From: Streptomyces sp. NBC_00287
GTDB taxonomy: Bacteria; Actinomycetota; Actinomycetes; Streptomycetales; Streptomycetaceae
Assembly (NCBI RefSeq): GCF_036173105.1
Contig: NZ_CP108053.1
Coordinates: 6,014,001 to 6,078,000, forward strand
Direction: 5' to 3'
Length of the DNA stretch: 64,000 bases
The translations under genes were made by a program, and so were the position numbers. The notes beneath the pieces were generated by a model. It saw nothing but the letters and a program-made list of their open reading frames with translations. It made no database searches and was not told the DNA's origin. Below, piece by piece: positions 49,233 through 58,986 of this stretch; positions within the stretch are counted from its first letter, which is position 1; each line of letters opens with the position of its first letter.

Positions 49233-51560
49233 TCACTCCGTGCGCAGACCGTCCGGGCGCATCAGCCTCAGCAGGGGAGGCAGGCTGAGCAGGGTCACCG
49301 CGAGGACGACTCCGGCCGCGGCGCCCGTCATCGACAGCAGGCTTCCCCAGTCGACGCGCACCGGGGTGGCCGTCATCCGCAGCAGGACCGCGCCGAGGGT
49401 GAGGCCCACCGTCGAGGCCAGCAGCAGGCCCAGCGTGATGGGGATCGCCGTCTGCCACAGCACCGACAGGCTCAGCGTGCGCCGCCGGGTGCCGAAGGCG
49501 ACCAGCGCCGACAGCAGCTTCTTGCGCTCGCGCAACTGCTCCAGCTGCGACACCAGCAGGCTCGCCCCGATCAGCACCAGCACACACACGGCGCCGACGA
49601 ACAGGCCGGTACGGATGGAGGCGTAGCGGTCGGACCGCTCGGTGGCGGACCAGTCCTGGGGGCGCACCAGCGGGCCCAGGGCCGCCGCGGTGTTGCGCAC
49701 ATGCTCACGGGCGTCGGCCACGGACGTCTCGAGACCGATGTACGCGCGCCCGATCATGGCCGGCCCGGCCCCCTCGGGCAGCGCCTTCGGGGTGATCAGG
49801 AAGCCGCCGCGCTCCTGGCCGCTCAGATCCGTGCGCGAGTCCACCTTGCGCAGGTCCGCCGGCACCTTCCAGGCGACCTCCCGGCCCGGGACGGAACCCT
49901 CGTAACTCGGGTCCAGGTACAGCATCCTGCCGGGGACGGCCAGTTTCGGGGTGCTGGTGTCGTACTCCACGCGCCGCACGGCGAAGACGTCACCGTCGCG
50001 GCAGGAGGGCAGATCGGCCACCTCGCGCAGCGCCGCGCAGTCGCCGACGGTCACCGCGGCACTCTCGACGGGGTCCATGCGCTTGTCGCCCAGATAGCCC
50101 TCGCCGTGGGCGACCACCTGGCGCACGCCCTCGGTGTTCCGCAACTCCCGGGCGGCAGCGCCGAGTTCCACACCGCCGCCCACGGTCACCTGCATCTGCG
50201 CCTTGGTGAGGTCGTACTCGGTGTCCTTGGTGTAGTCGCTCTCCACCCCGGAGAACAGCATCTGCAGGGCGATGGCCCCGGCCACCGCGACCGCGACACC
50301 GTTGACCAGCCGGGCGGCCGTACCGCTGCTCAACTGCAGTCGACGTACGGCCAGTTGCCAGGCCACCGAGCCGCCGTTCAGCCGGGCCACGACCGTCTCC
50401 ACGACCCACGGCAGCAGCGCCGTCACGCCGACCAGCAGCAGCATCACACCGCCGATGACGAGGTACTGGTTGAAGTCGCCTTCGTTGTTGCCCTGCCCGA
50501 TCATCGGGTAGAGCATGGCGAGTCCGCCGAGCGGCAGCAGCAGCCGCCACCACAGCCTGCGGCGCGCGGGCTTCGCCGTACGCACCACGCCGAGCGGTTC
50601 GATGACCACCCCGCGCAGCGCGAGCAGCGTCACCAGCACCGCGGCCGCCGGGACCGCCACGGCCACCAGCAGGGCGAGCGCGGGGGAGGGGTTGAGGTCG
50701 TGCGGGAAGACGCTGAACCGGAACACCTCGACGGAGCCCGCGATCTGACGTCCGATCAGGAAGAAGACCGTACCGAAGACCAGCCCGAGCAGCGCTCCCG
50801 CGAGCGCCTCGCCCGCCGCGATCCGGCGGGTCATCCGGCCGTCGGAGCCCACCAGACGCAGCGCCGCGAGCCGCCGGTCGCGCCGCTCGCCGCCGAACCG
50901 CACGGCCGCCGCGATGAACACCGCGACCGGCATCAGCAGTGCGACGAAGACGACCAGGATCAGCAGGACCAGCACCGGGTCGGTCTTCTCGCGGTACGGG
51001 TTCGGGTCGCCGTAGCGGTCGATACGGGTGATCTCGGCGCCGTCGACATGGCCGGCGAGGCCCTCGGCGCCCCGGTAGAAGCTGAGATCGGCCGAGCCGA
51101 CCAGACCGGCGTCCCCGATGGTCCCCGCGATCCGGTCCGGCAGCCGCTCGCGCAGCAGCTTGCCGCCGTCCGACTCCAGCAGCCGCTTCAGCGCGGGGGA
51201 GACCACCATCTCGCCCACCGCCGGGAACTCGTCCACGCCGGGCGGCAGCGGGGCCTTCGCGCCCTCGGGCTCCAGCGCGCGTCCTCGGATGTCCGCGCCG
51301 CGGTACGTGGTGTCGGCCATCGCGACCAGCAGCGTGTTGTCCGCCTCGGGCGGCGCCTCGGAGCTGTAGGTGATGTCGGTGCGCGCGTCGTTCCGGTCGT
51401 CCCGGGCCGCCAGCGCGCTCGGGATCGCGGTCGTCAGCAGCAGCAACGCCACCCCGAGCCCGACCCCGACGGCCGTCAGCAGCGCCCGGGTCCAGCCCTC
51501 GCGCCCACCCGCGAAAGCGAATCTGACGCCCAGGGCGAGGTCCCTCCCCCACTGGCTCAT
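49233..51560 (-). CDS. FtsX-like ABC transporter permease
   Basis: This 775-residue membrane protein has two FtsX domains and about ten helices. An N-terminal helix and extracellular loop (about 40-200) are followed by helices at about 205-310. A second block lies at about 350-450, with a second extracellular loop (to about 640) and a final three-helix block. It overlaps the ATPase gene by ATGA and so forms the permease of the PadR-controlled exporter. Related systems handle peptides or lipids; the substrate is unknown. Confidence 0.9.
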   Translation of the reverse strand: MSQWGRDLALGVRFAFAGGREGWTRALLTAVGVGLGVALLLLTTAIPSALAARDDRNDARTDITYSSEAPPEADNTLLVAMADTTYRGADIRGRALEPEGAKAPLPPGVDEFPAVGEMVVSPALKRLLESDGGKLLRERLPDRIAGTIGDAGLVGSADLSFYRGAEGLAGHVDGAEITRIDRYGDPNPYREKTDPVLVLLILVVFVALLMPVAVFIAAAVRFGGERRDRRLAALRLVGSDGRMTRRIAAGEALAGALLGLVFGTVFFLIGRQIAGSVEVFRFSVFPHDLNPSPALALLVAVAVPAAAVLVTLLALRGVVIEPLGVVRTAKPARRRLWWRLLLPLGGLAMLYPMIGQGNNEGDFNQYLVIGGVMLLLVGVTALLPWVVETVVARLNGGSVAWQLAVRRLQLSSGTAARLVNGVAVAVAGAIALQMLFSGVESDYTKDTEYDLTKAQMQVTVGGGVELGAAARELRNTEGVRQVVAHGEGYLGDKRMDPVESAAVTVGDCAALREVADLPSCRDGDVFAVRRVEYDTSTPKLAVPGRMLYLDPSYEGSVPGREVAWKVPADLRKVDSRTDLSGQERGGFLITPKALPEGAGPAMIGRAYIGLETSVADAREHVRNTAAALGPLVRPQDWSATERSDRYASIRTGLFVGAVCVLVLIGASLLVSQLEQLRERKKLLSALVAFGTRRRTLSLSVLWQTAIPITLGLLLASTVGLTLGAVLLRMTATPVRVDWGSLLSMTGAAAGVVLAVTLLSLPPLLRLMRPDGLRTE

Positions 51561-52246
51561 ACGATCCGCTCCATGTCCCGGGACCGCCCGTCCCGTACGA
51601 CGATCTCGCGGTCGGAGTAGGCCGCCACCCGAGCCTCGTGCGTGACCAGCACGACGGCGGCGTTGGTGGAGCGCGCGGCCTCCGTGAGCAGTTCCATCAC
51701 GCGCTCGCCGTTGAGGGAGTCCAGCGCTCCGGTCGGCTCGTCGGCGAACACCACCCGGGGGCTGGTGACCAGCGCGCGGGCCACGGCGACCCGCTGCCCC
51801 TGACCGCCGGAGACCTCACCGGGGCGCTTCTTGCGCAGATCGTCGACCTCGAGACGTTCCATCCAGGACAGCGCGGTGCGCTCGGCCTCCTTGCGGGAGG
51901 TGCCGTTCAGCCTGAGCGGCAGGGCGACGTTCTCGACGCAGGTCAGCTCGGGCACCAACTGGCCGAACTGGAACACGAACCCGAACTCCGAGCGCCGCAA
52001 CTGACTGCGCTCGGCGTCGCTCATCGTCGCCATCTCCCGCCCGGCGTACGTGATCGACCCGGAGTCCGGGGGCACGATCCCGGCGAGACAGTGCAGCAGC
52101 GTCGACTTCCCGGAGCCGGAGGGCCCCATCACGGCGACGACCTCCCCGGGATGCACGGAGAACTCGGCGCCGTCGAGCGCGACGGTCGGACCGTAGGCCT
52201 TGCGCAGCTCCTCGGCCGCGAGCAGGGCACCGGCGGGCGGCGTCAC
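51557..52246 (-). CDS. ABC transporter ATP-binding protein
   Basis: The 229-residue ATPase starts at the GTG at 52244-52246, overlapping the PadR stop by four bases. Walker A is GPSGSGKST, signature GEVSGGQGQR, Walker B VVFADEPTGALD and the switch His is in VLVTHEARVA: a complete MacB/LolD-type ATPase. It pairs with the FtsX-like permease. Confidence 0.95.
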   Translation of the reverse strand: MTPPAGALLAAEELRKAYGPTVALDGAEFSVHPGEVVAVMGPSGSGKSTLLHCLAGIVPPDSGSITYAGREMATMSDAERSQLRRSEFGFVFQFGQLVPELTCVENVALPLRLNGTSRKEAERTALSWMERLEVDDLRKKRPGEVSGGQGQRVAVARALVTSPRVVFADEPTGALDSLNGERVMELLTEAARSTNAAVVLVTHEARVAAYSDREIVVRDGRSRDMERIV

Positions 52247-52767
52247 TTGACCACCACCTCCGCCAGCTTGTCGAGGCGCGCGGCGGTCAGCTCGAGCCAG
52301 CGCAGATCGGCCTCCAGATGGAACAGGGCGTGATCGCAGATCAGCTGGTCCGCGAGATCGCCCTTGCGCTTGCGGTCGGTCAGGATCCGCATCATCCGCA
52401 GATGCTCGGCGCGCTGGGTGTCGAGGATGTCGGCGGCATCGCGCCGGGTGAGCAGCGCGAGGACGACCTTGGTGTACAGCGTCGACTGCAGATACGGCTC
52501 GGGCTTCTCGGGCGTCGCCAGCCACCGCTGTACGTCGGTGACCCCGGCGTCGGTGATCGCGTACCGCTTCCGCTCGGGGCCGCCGCCGGGCTCGATGCCG
52601 TCGACCTCGACGAGGCCGTGCTTCAGCAGCCGGGACATCGTCGAGTAGACCTGGCCGTAGTGCAGCGGCCGGTCGTGACCGAACTTCTCGTCGAAGGCCC
52701 GCTTCAGGTCGTAGCCGTGACGGGGGCCCGATTCCAGGAGCCCTAGGAGGGTGTGACCGATGGACAT
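52243..52767 (-). CDS. PadR-family transcription repressor
   Basis: This 174-residue protein has an N-terminal PadR winged helix (HTLLGLLESGPRHGYDLKRAF, LHYGQVYSTMSRLLKHGLV) and a helical C-terminal domain. It is the first gene of the padR-ATPase-permease operon. Two GTATAC boxes upstream (52789-52807) make autoregulation likely, with induction by a compound the transporter exports. Confidence 0.93.
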   Translation of the reverse strand: MSIGHTLLGLLESGPRHGYDLKRAFDEKFGHDRPLHYGQVYSTMSRLLKHGLVEVDGIEPGGGPERKRYAITDAGVTDVQRWLATPEKPEPYLQSTLYTKVVLALLTRRDAADILDTQRAEHLRMMRILTDRKRKGDLADQLICDHALFHLEADLRWLELTAARLDKLAEVVVK

Positions 52768-52787
52768 GTCGAGGACTCTACACGGGG

Positions 52788-52809
52788 TGTATACGCGGCA
52801 TGTATACGC
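52788..52809. promoter_or_regulatory. Putative PadR operator (paired GTATAC boxes)
   Basis: TGTATACGC occurs twice (52788-52796 and 52801-52809), each containing the palindrome GTATAC, 13 bases apart, about 21 bases upstream of the PadR start. Symmetry, repetition and position all fit an autorepressor site. Confidence 0.7.
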
Positions 52810-52871
52810 CGAGTGTCTAGATCATGGCCGGGGTACGGCGGCCCAGGTGGGGGCCGATTGTCACGGTTCTG

Positions 52872-53099
52872 CTACTGGGATTCGGGAGGGTCGGCGGGTG
52901 GCCGGCCGCGGCGCGGGATCGGTCCCGTCTCCTTCGGCAGGCGCCCCGCCTCGGCCAGCGCCTTGCGCAACAGGAACTCGATCTGCGCGTTCGCGGACCG
53001 CAGCTCGTCCCCGGCCCAGCGGGCCAGTGCCTCGTAGACGGCCGGGTCCAGCCGCAGCAGCACCTGCTTGCGCTGCGGCCGGCCTTGGGGAGCTGTCAC
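52872..53099 (-). CDS. Small ribbon-helix-helix-like protein
   Basis: This 75-residue protein starts at the GTG of a GTGA overlap with the SPFH gene. KQVLLRLDPAVYEALARWAGDELRSANAQIEFLLRKAL is the Arc/CopG-like strand-helix-helix pattern. A basic, Pro-rich tail follows. Translational coupling to an SPFH membrane protein is unusual. It may regulate that gene or act as an accessory factor. Confidence 0.75.
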   Translation of the reverse strand: MTAPQGRPQRKQVLLRLDPAVYEALARWAGDELRSANAQIEFLLRKALAEAGRLPKETGPIPRRGRPPADPPESQ

Positions 53100-54031
53100 T
53101 GGTAGAGGGTTCCCGTGTTGAGCACCGGCTGCGGCGACCGGTCACCGCACAGCACCACCATCAGGTTCGACACCATCGCCGCCTTGCGCTCCTCGTCCAG
53201 CTCCACGATGTCCCGCTCGGAGATCCGCGCGAGTGCCGCCTCGACCATCCCGACCGCTCCGTCCACGATCTGCCGACGGGCGGCGACGACCGCCCCGGCC
53301 TGCTGCCGCTGGAGCATCGCCGAGGCGATCTCCGGAGCGTACGCGAGATGCGTGAAGCGCGACTCGATGATCTGCACTCCGGCCGCCTCCACGCGCGCGT
53401 GCAGTTCGAAGGCGAGCTTCTCGGTGATCTCCTCGGCGTTGCCGCGCAGCGAGAGACCGTCCTCGTCATGGGCGTCGTACGGGTACTCGATGGCGATGTG
53501 CCGCACGGCCGCCTCGGTCTGGGTGGAGACGAACTCCAGGAAGTCGTCCACCTCGAAGGTGGCCTGGGCGGTGTCCTCGACCTTCCACACCACGACCGCG
53601 GCGAGCTCGATCGGGTTGCCGTAGGCGTCGTTGACCTTGAGGACCGCGGTCTCGTGGTTGCGGACGCGGGTCGAGATCTTGGCCCTCGACGTCAACGGGT
53701 TCACCCAGCGCAGCCCGTCCTGCCGGATCGTCCCCCGGTACCGGCCGAAGAGCTGCACCACCCGGGCCTCGCCCGGCGCGACCATGTTCAGTCCGCACAT
53801 CGCGAGGAAGGCGCAGAGCGCGATCAGGATGCCACCGGCGATCAGCGCGGCCTTGGCGCCGGTCCCGTCGACCGCGGTGGCGCCGGCGATGCAGCCGGCC
53901 CCGACGGCGAGCCCGAGCAGGCCGAGCAGCAGCGCCAGGCCGCCGCCGATGCTGTGCGCGGTGAACTCGCGCACGCGTGGTTCGGGCATGTGGGGTACGT
54001 CGGTGGTGGTGGGCGTGTGGTTGTCGGACAT
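53096..54031 (-). CDS. SPFH/Band-7 membrane protein
   Basis: This 311-residue protein has two N-terminal membrane helices (about 28-55 and 62-82) and an SPFH domain ([60 protein letters not shown]). A coiled coil follows with the prohibitin-like [32 protein letters not shown]. Such proteins form membrane scaffolds or protease regulators. It is followed by, and coupled to, the small ribbon-helix-helix gene. Confidence 0.92.
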   Translation of the reverse strand: MSDNHTPTTTDVPHMPEPRVREFTAHSIGGGLALLLGLLGLAVGAGCIAGATAVDGTGAKAALIAGGILIALCAFLAMCGLNMVAPGEARVVQLFGRYRGTIRQDGLRWVNPLTSRAKISTRVRNHETAVLKVNDAYGNPIELAAVVVWKVEDTAQATFEVDDFLEFVSTQTEAAVRHIAIEYPYDAHDEDGLSLRGNAEEITEKLAFELHARVEAAGVQIIESRFTHLAYAPEIASAMLQRQQAGAVVAARRQIVDGAVGMVEAALARISERDIVELDEERKAAMVSNLMVVLCGDRSPQPVLNTGTLYQ

Positions 54032-54279
54032 GGGTGGTTCCCCCGTTTCCCTGCAACTAGCATTGGTCTAGCTAAGTGATAACACTTTAACGGGCCGGGC
54101 AACCCTTCGCACCTGTCAGTGGTCGGTTCCTTTGAGACGGGTGCTGATTGTCACGTCCGTAAAAGACCGGATCGGCAGCCCTTTGTCACATCTCCCGGTG
54201 TTAGCTTTCTGAGCTGACCTGAGCGGCGAACCTGTGTGGCGGAAGTGCACACCAGAGCGAAGCGGAGCGGATCGGACTC

Positions 54280-56574
54280 ATGGGACGAGCGGAAGAGAGA
54301 CGAGCGCGGCAGCGCGGTGGCCGCCGCGCGGCGCCCAAGCGTCGCCGCTCGTCCGGCGCGGCCGGCAAGAGCGGCATACGCAGGTTCTTCACCTGGAAGA
54401 AGATCCTCGGCACGTTCCTCGGCCTCTGCCTGCTCGGCATCGGCGGCTTCATCGTGCTGTACCTGATGGTGGACGTCCCCAAGGGCAACGCGGCCGCGCG
54501 GCTCCAGAGCAACGTCTACAAGTACAGCGACGGCTCGGTCCTCGCCCGCGACGGCAAGGTCAACCGCGAGATCGTGGACCTGTCCAAGGTGCCCGAGGAA
54601 GTCCGCAACACCTTCGTCGCCGCCGAGAACAAGACCTTCTACAAGGACTCCGGCGTCGACTTCAAGGGCACGGCCCGAGGTCTGATCAACACGCTCAGCG
54701 GCAAGGGCGCGCAGGGCGGTTCGACGATCACCCAGCAGTACGTCAAGAACTACTACCTGACCCAGGAGCAGACGGTCACCCGTAAGCTCCGGGAGCTGGT
54801 GATCTCGCTGAAGGTGGACCGCCAGATGTCGAAGGACGACATCCTCGCGGGCTATCTCAACACCAGCTACTTCGGCCGTAACGCCTACGGGATCCAGGCC
54901 GCCGCGCAGGCCTACTACCGGGTCGACGCCGAGAAGCTCTCCATCGCGCAGGGCGCGTATCTCGCCGCTCTCCTCCAGGCGCCGAGCCAGTACGACTGGG
55001 CGGTCGCGTCCGAGACGGGCAAGGAGCTCGTCAAGAACCGCTGGAACTACGTCCTCAACAACATGGTCGAGGAGGGCTGGCTGAGCTCCTCCGAGCGCCA
55101 GTCGATGAAGTTCCCGGTGCCCAAGGAGCCCAAGGCCGCCGCCGGTCTCGACGGCCAGAAGGGCTATCTCGTCGACCTCGCCAACAATCAGCTCGAAGAG
55201 CAGCTGATGAAGGAGGAGGGCATCTCGCGCGCCGAGGCCGAGACCCAGGTCAAGAGCCAGGGCTGGACCATCACCCTGAACATCGACCCGAAGAAGCAGG
55301 CGCAGCTGGAGAAGTCGGTCAAGTCCCAGCTGACCCGCAAGCTGGACGCGAAGGAGCGGCCCGTCGACGGGGACATCCAGGCGGGTGCCGTCTCGGTCGA
55401 CCCGAAGACAGGGAAGATCGTCGCCCTGTACGGCGGCGAGGACTACTTCAAGCACTACCGCTCCAACGCCACCCGCACCGACTACCAGCCCGCCTCGACG
55501 TTCAAGCCGGTCATCCTCGCCGCCGCCCTGGAGAACCAGGCGAAGACGCAGGACGGCGAGACGATCGGCGCGAAGACGGTCTACGACGGCACCAGCAAGC
55601 GGCCGGTGGTGGACGCGAACGGCAATAAGGTCGGCTTCGCCCCGCCGAACGAGGACGACGTCGACTACGGCGACGTCACCGTCCAGACCGCGATGAACAA
55701 GTCCGTCAACTCGGTGTTCGCGCAGATGGGCGTCGATGTCGGCATGGAAGAGGTGATGGACACCGCGGCCGCGCTCGGCATGGACGACGACCTCCAGGCG
55801 GTGCCCGCCCAGACCCTCGGCACCATGGGCGCGAGCCCGCTGCAGATGGCCGGGGTCTACGCCACGCTCGACAACCACGGCAAGCAGGTCACCCCGACCC
55901 TCATCAAGTCCGCCGAGCAGAACAACCGCACCATCGCCATGCCCGACCCGATCGGCGACCAGGTCATCAGCCCCGAGGCCGCCGACACCGTGACCTCGGT
56001 GCTCACCGGCGTGGTCGACGACGGTACGGCCCAGAAGTCCGTGCGCGACAACCCGGCCCGCGACGGCCAGGAGGTCGCCGGCAAGACGGGTACGTCCGAC
56101 TTCGGCAGGTCGGCCTGGTTCACGGGCTACACACCGGACCTGGTGACCTCGGTCGGCCTGTTCGGCGAGGACGCCAAGTCGGGCAAGCAGGTCAACATGA
56201 AGGGCGCGACGGGCGAACTGCCCGGCACGGGCCGGGTCAACGGTGGTGGCATTCCGGCGCAGATCTGGGCGGCGTACATGTTCGGAGTGACCGACACGGA
56301 CGCCGAGTTCGACCTGGACACCGACCAGGGCGCGGCGGTCGAGCCGTCCTGGACGCCGACGAAGACGCAGGAGCCGACGGAAGAGCCGACGACGCAGGAG
56401 CCGACGACTCAGGCCCCGACGACCGAGGCCCCGAGCCAGTCCCCGTCCCAGACGCCCACGGACACCCCGACGACGAACGAACCGACGGACGAGCCGACGA
56501 CGCAGGAACCGACGACGGAGCCTCCGACGGACGAGATCCCGGAGGATCCGGTCGACCCGGACGAAGAGCGGTAA
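54280..56574 (+). CDS. Class A penicillin-binding protein
   Basis: This 764-residue bifunctional peptidoglycan synthase has a basic cytoplasmic start, one membrane helix (about 45-66) and a GT51 glycosyltransferase domain. The latter shows AAENKTFYKDSGVDF with catalytic E116, GGSTITQQYVKNYYL and RKLRELVISLKVD. The transpeptidase domain shows the nucleophile S406 in STFK, a second motif SVN and KTGT (K602). The C-terminal 75 residues are a Thr/Glu/Pro repeat (EPTTQEPTTQAPTTEAP). It ends in a terminator. Confidence 0.96.
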   Translation: MGRAEERRARQRGGRRAAPKRRRSSGAAGKSGIRRFFTWKKILGTFLGLCLLGIGGFIVLYLMVDVPKGNAAARLQSNVYKYSDGSVLARDGKVNREIVDLSKVPEEVRNTFVAAENKTFYKDSGVDFKGTARGLINTLSGKGAQGGSTITQQYVKNYYLTQEQTVTRKLRELVISLKVDRQMSKDDILAGYLNTSYFGRNAYGIQAAAQAYYRVDAEKLSIAQGAYLAALLQAPSQYDWAVASETGKELVKNRWNYVLNNMVEEGWLSSSERQSMKFPVPKEPKAAAGLDGQKGYLVDLANNQLEEQLMKEEGISRAEAETQVKSQGWTITLNIDPKKQAQLEKSVKSQLTRKLDAKERPVDGDIQAGAVSVDPKTGKIVALYGGEDYFKHYRSNATRTDYQPASTFKPVILAAALENQAKTQDGETIGAKTVYDGTSKRPVVDANGNKVGFAPPNEDDVDYGDVTVQTAMNKSVNSVFAQMGVDVGMEEVMDTAAALGMDDDLQAVPAQTLGTMGASPLQMAGVYATLDNHGKQVTPTLIKSAEQNNRTIAMPDPIGDQVISPEAADTVTSVLTGVVDDGTAQKSVRDNPARDGQEVAGKTGTSDFGRSAWFTGYTPDLVTSVGLFGEDAKSGKQVNMKGATGELPGTGRVNGGGIPAQIWAAYMFGVTDTDAEFDLDTDQGAAVEPSWTPTKTQEPTEEPTTQEPTTQAPTTEAPSQSPSQTPTDTPTTNEPTDEPTTQEPTTEPPTDEIPEDPVDPDEER

Positions 56575-56579
56575 GGAAA

Positions 56580-56610
56580 AGGGCCGGTCCCCGCACTGGG
56601 GGCCGGCCCT
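56580..56610. terminator. Bidirectional terminator
   Basis: AGGGCCGG and CCGGCCCT at the outer ends, with inner CCCC/GGGG pairing, form a long imperfect stem around GCACT. It lies six bases after the penicillin-binding protein stop and before the converging SpoIIE gene. Confidence 0.8.
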
Positions 56611-56630
56611 CGGTTCGTCCTCGGTTCAGC

Positions 56631-58718
56631 TCATCCTCGGTTCAGTTCGAACCACACGACTTTCCCGGTGCTGAGCCTCGTCGCCCCCCACCGTCTGGCC
56701 AGCTTGTTCACCAGATACAGCCCGCGCCCACCCTCATCGGTAGCCCGAGCCTGCCGCAGCCGGGGCAACTGCGGTACATCGTCCCCGACTTCGCACCGCA
56801 GCACATCCGTCCGCAGCAGCCGCAGCGTCACCGGCCGCGAGGCATACCGCACCGCGTTCGTCACGACCTCGCTCACCAACAGCTCGACGGAGTCGGTCAT
56901 TTCCTCAAGTCCCCACCGGGACAGCGCACGCCGGGCCAGCCGCCGGGCCCGCCCGGGCGCCGCGTCCTCCGGCTCCAGGAACCAGTACGCCACATCACTG
57001 GGCGCGATCCCGTCGAAGCGGGCGGCGAGCAGCGCGATGTCGTCGTCCCGGTCGCCGGGCCCGAGCATGTCGAGCACCTCGTCGCACAGGGCTTCCAGCG
57101 GCGGCGGATGATCAGGACCGGTGAGCTGAGCGGTCGCGGCGAGCTTCTCCCGCAGTTGCTCTATCCCGGTCCACACGTCCCGCAGCCGCGACTCGACCAG
57201 CCCGTCGGTGTAGAGCAGCAGGGTCGCCCCGGCCGGCGCGTCCAGCTCCACGGCCTCGAAGTCGACGCCGCCGACCCCGATCGGCGCACCCGGCGGCACC
57301 CGCAGCACCTCGGCCCGCCCGCCCAGATGCAGCAGAACCGGCGGCGGATGACCGGCGTTGGCGATGGTGATGCGATGCGAGACCGGGTCGTACACGGCGT
57401 ACAGACAGGTCGCCATGCGGTCCGTGCCGAGCCGCTGCGCCTGCTCGTCGAGGTGGTGCAGCACCTCCTGGGGCGGCAGGTCCAGGCCCGCGAGCGTCTG
57501 GGCCGTCGTACGCAACTGGCCCATGATCGCGGCGGAGGTCATGGAGTGGCCCATCACGTCGCCCACGACGAGCGCCACCCGGCTGCCCGGCAGCGGGATC
57601 GCGTCGTACCAGTCGCCGCCCACGCGCGCGGTCTCGGCGGCGGGCAGATAGCGGGACGCGAGCCGTACGCCCGTCGGCCGGGGCAGGGTCTCGGGCAGCA
57701 TCGTGCGCTGGAGCTCGTCGGCGATGTACGCCTCACGGCCGTACAGCACCGCCTTGTCGATGCCCAGCGCGCTGTGCGTGGCGAGTTGGGCGGCGACCAG
57801 GAGATCGTCCGCCTCGAAGGCGATGCGCTCGGGGCGGCGCAGGAAGAGCGCGGCGCCGATCACCCGGCGTCGGCCCCGCAGCGGGGCGAGGATGGCGCGC
57901 TGACCGGTGGGTACGACCAATTCGCCGTCGTCGCCCAGGAGTTCGGGCAGCGCGGCGCTGGCGGCTGGCGCGTCGGCGAACACCGGGCGGACCCCGCGCA
58001 GTACCTCGGCGAGCGCGCCGCCGGGCCGTACCTCGCACAACTCGGCGGTCACGGCGGACAGTTCAGCCAGCTCGGTCGGCTCCGGCACGCCCTGCGCGGG
58101 CAGGAAGCCGCCCTCGGTGTCCCGCTCCTCCGGTATCCGGTCGGTGCGCCGCAGCCGCAGCACGACGGGCCCGGTGGGCCGCTCGTCGCCGACCGGCAGC
58201 GGGTCGCGGAGGTAGACGAGGATCGCGTCGGAGAACGTCGGCACGGTCGCCCGGCACAGCCCCATCACGATCTCGTCGAGGTCTATGCCGCGGGCGATCC
58301 GCCGGGTCGCGGCGCCCACGAACCGCAGCCGGTCCCCGTCCCGCCGCATCGGCGTGGGCCGGCCGGGCTGCACGCCCTGCCCGCTACGGCGCTCTTCCGG
58401 CGCCGTCTCGGTGCTCGGCTGGGCCGGGATGCCCTCCGGGACCGGCCGGGGACGATGGGTGTCGGCCTCCGCGGCGGCGGAGGGCTGCGCATGCTCGGGA
58501 CCGTTGCTCACGGGGGCCTTGTCGTTGCCGGACGGTGCGGTGGTGCCCGGGGTGGAGGGCGGTTCGCCGGTGCGCGCCTGCGCGGGTAACGCGGCGGCGC
58601 CGGGCGCGCGGGGCGGGGTCGGGGTACGCAGGAGCGCCCCGCGGGGATCCGCGGGGTCGGCGCCCGGCAGGGGGCGCTCGAAGGAGGTCGGCTGCTCCGT
58701 CACGCGTGTCGCATCCAT
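56631..58718 (-). CDS. GAF-SpoIIE phosphatase-HATPase fusion regulator
   Basis: This 695-residue protein has a disordered Pro/Ala-rich front (1-125) and a GAF-like sensor (about 130-330). A PP2C/SpoIIE phosphatase follows (AYIADELQRTMLPETLP, ARVGGDWYDAIPLPG with metal-binding Asp, TLLLYTDGLVE, DRDDDIALLAARF). An RsbW-like ATPase closes it (SELLVSEVVTNAVRYA-type N box, GGRGLYLVNKLARRWG, ending VVWFELNRG). It combines RsbU- and RsbW-type activities in one chain, so it can dephosphorylate and rephosphorylate anti-anti-sigma factors. Confidence 0.93.
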   Translation of the reverse strand: MDATRVTEQPTSFERPLPGADPADPRGALLRTPTPPRAPGAAALPAQARTGEPPSTPGTTAPSGNDKAPVSNGPEHAQPSAAAEADTHRPRPVPEGIPAQPSTETAPEERRSGQGVQPGRPTPMRRDGDRLRFVGAATRRIARGIDLDEIVMGLCRATVPTFSDAILVYLRDPLPVGDERPTGPVVLRLRRTDRIPEERDTEGGFLPAQGVPEPTELAELSAVTAELCEVRPGGALAEVLRGVRPVFADAPAASAALPELLGDDGELVVPTGQRAILAPLRGRRRVIGAALFLRRPERIAFEADDLLVAAQLATHSALGIDKAVLYGREAYIADELQRTMLPETLPRPTGVRLASRYLPAAETARVGGDWYDAIPLPGSRVALVVGDVMGHSMTSAAIMGQLRTTAQTLAGLDLPPQEVLHHLDEQAQRLGTDRMATCLYAVYDPVSHRITIANAGHPPPVLLHLGGRAEVLRVPPGAPIGVGGVDFEAVELDAPAGATLLLYTDGLVESRLRDVWTGIEQLREKLAATAQLTGPDHPPPLEALCDEVLDMLGPGDRDDDIALLAARFDGIAPSDVAYWFLEPEDAAPGRARRLARRALSRWGLEEMTDSVELLVSEVVTNAVRYASRPVTLRLLRTDVLRCEVGDDVPQLPRLRQARATDEGGRGLYLVNKLARRWGATRLSTGKVVWFELNRG

Positions 58719-58986
58719 CCGTCCGGGGCGTGTTGTTCGTCCCGCCGAAGTCCCGATACCCGCAATACGTGCCCCAGGAACGGGATTCCCGCGTGGCCAG
58801 AGGCTGTTCCTGTGTCACCGGCGGGCTCTGCGCCGCCCGTACCGGTGTTGCCCTCGTACCCCTCGCTCACGTCCAGCCGCCCCTCGGTGACGATCGGTCA
58901 AGCCCAGTGCACGCTCCGGTAGTTGCCGCCGCGCGCCCTTGCGGAGGACGATCCTACGTTTCTTGCCCGGGGGCGCATCAAGGGTC

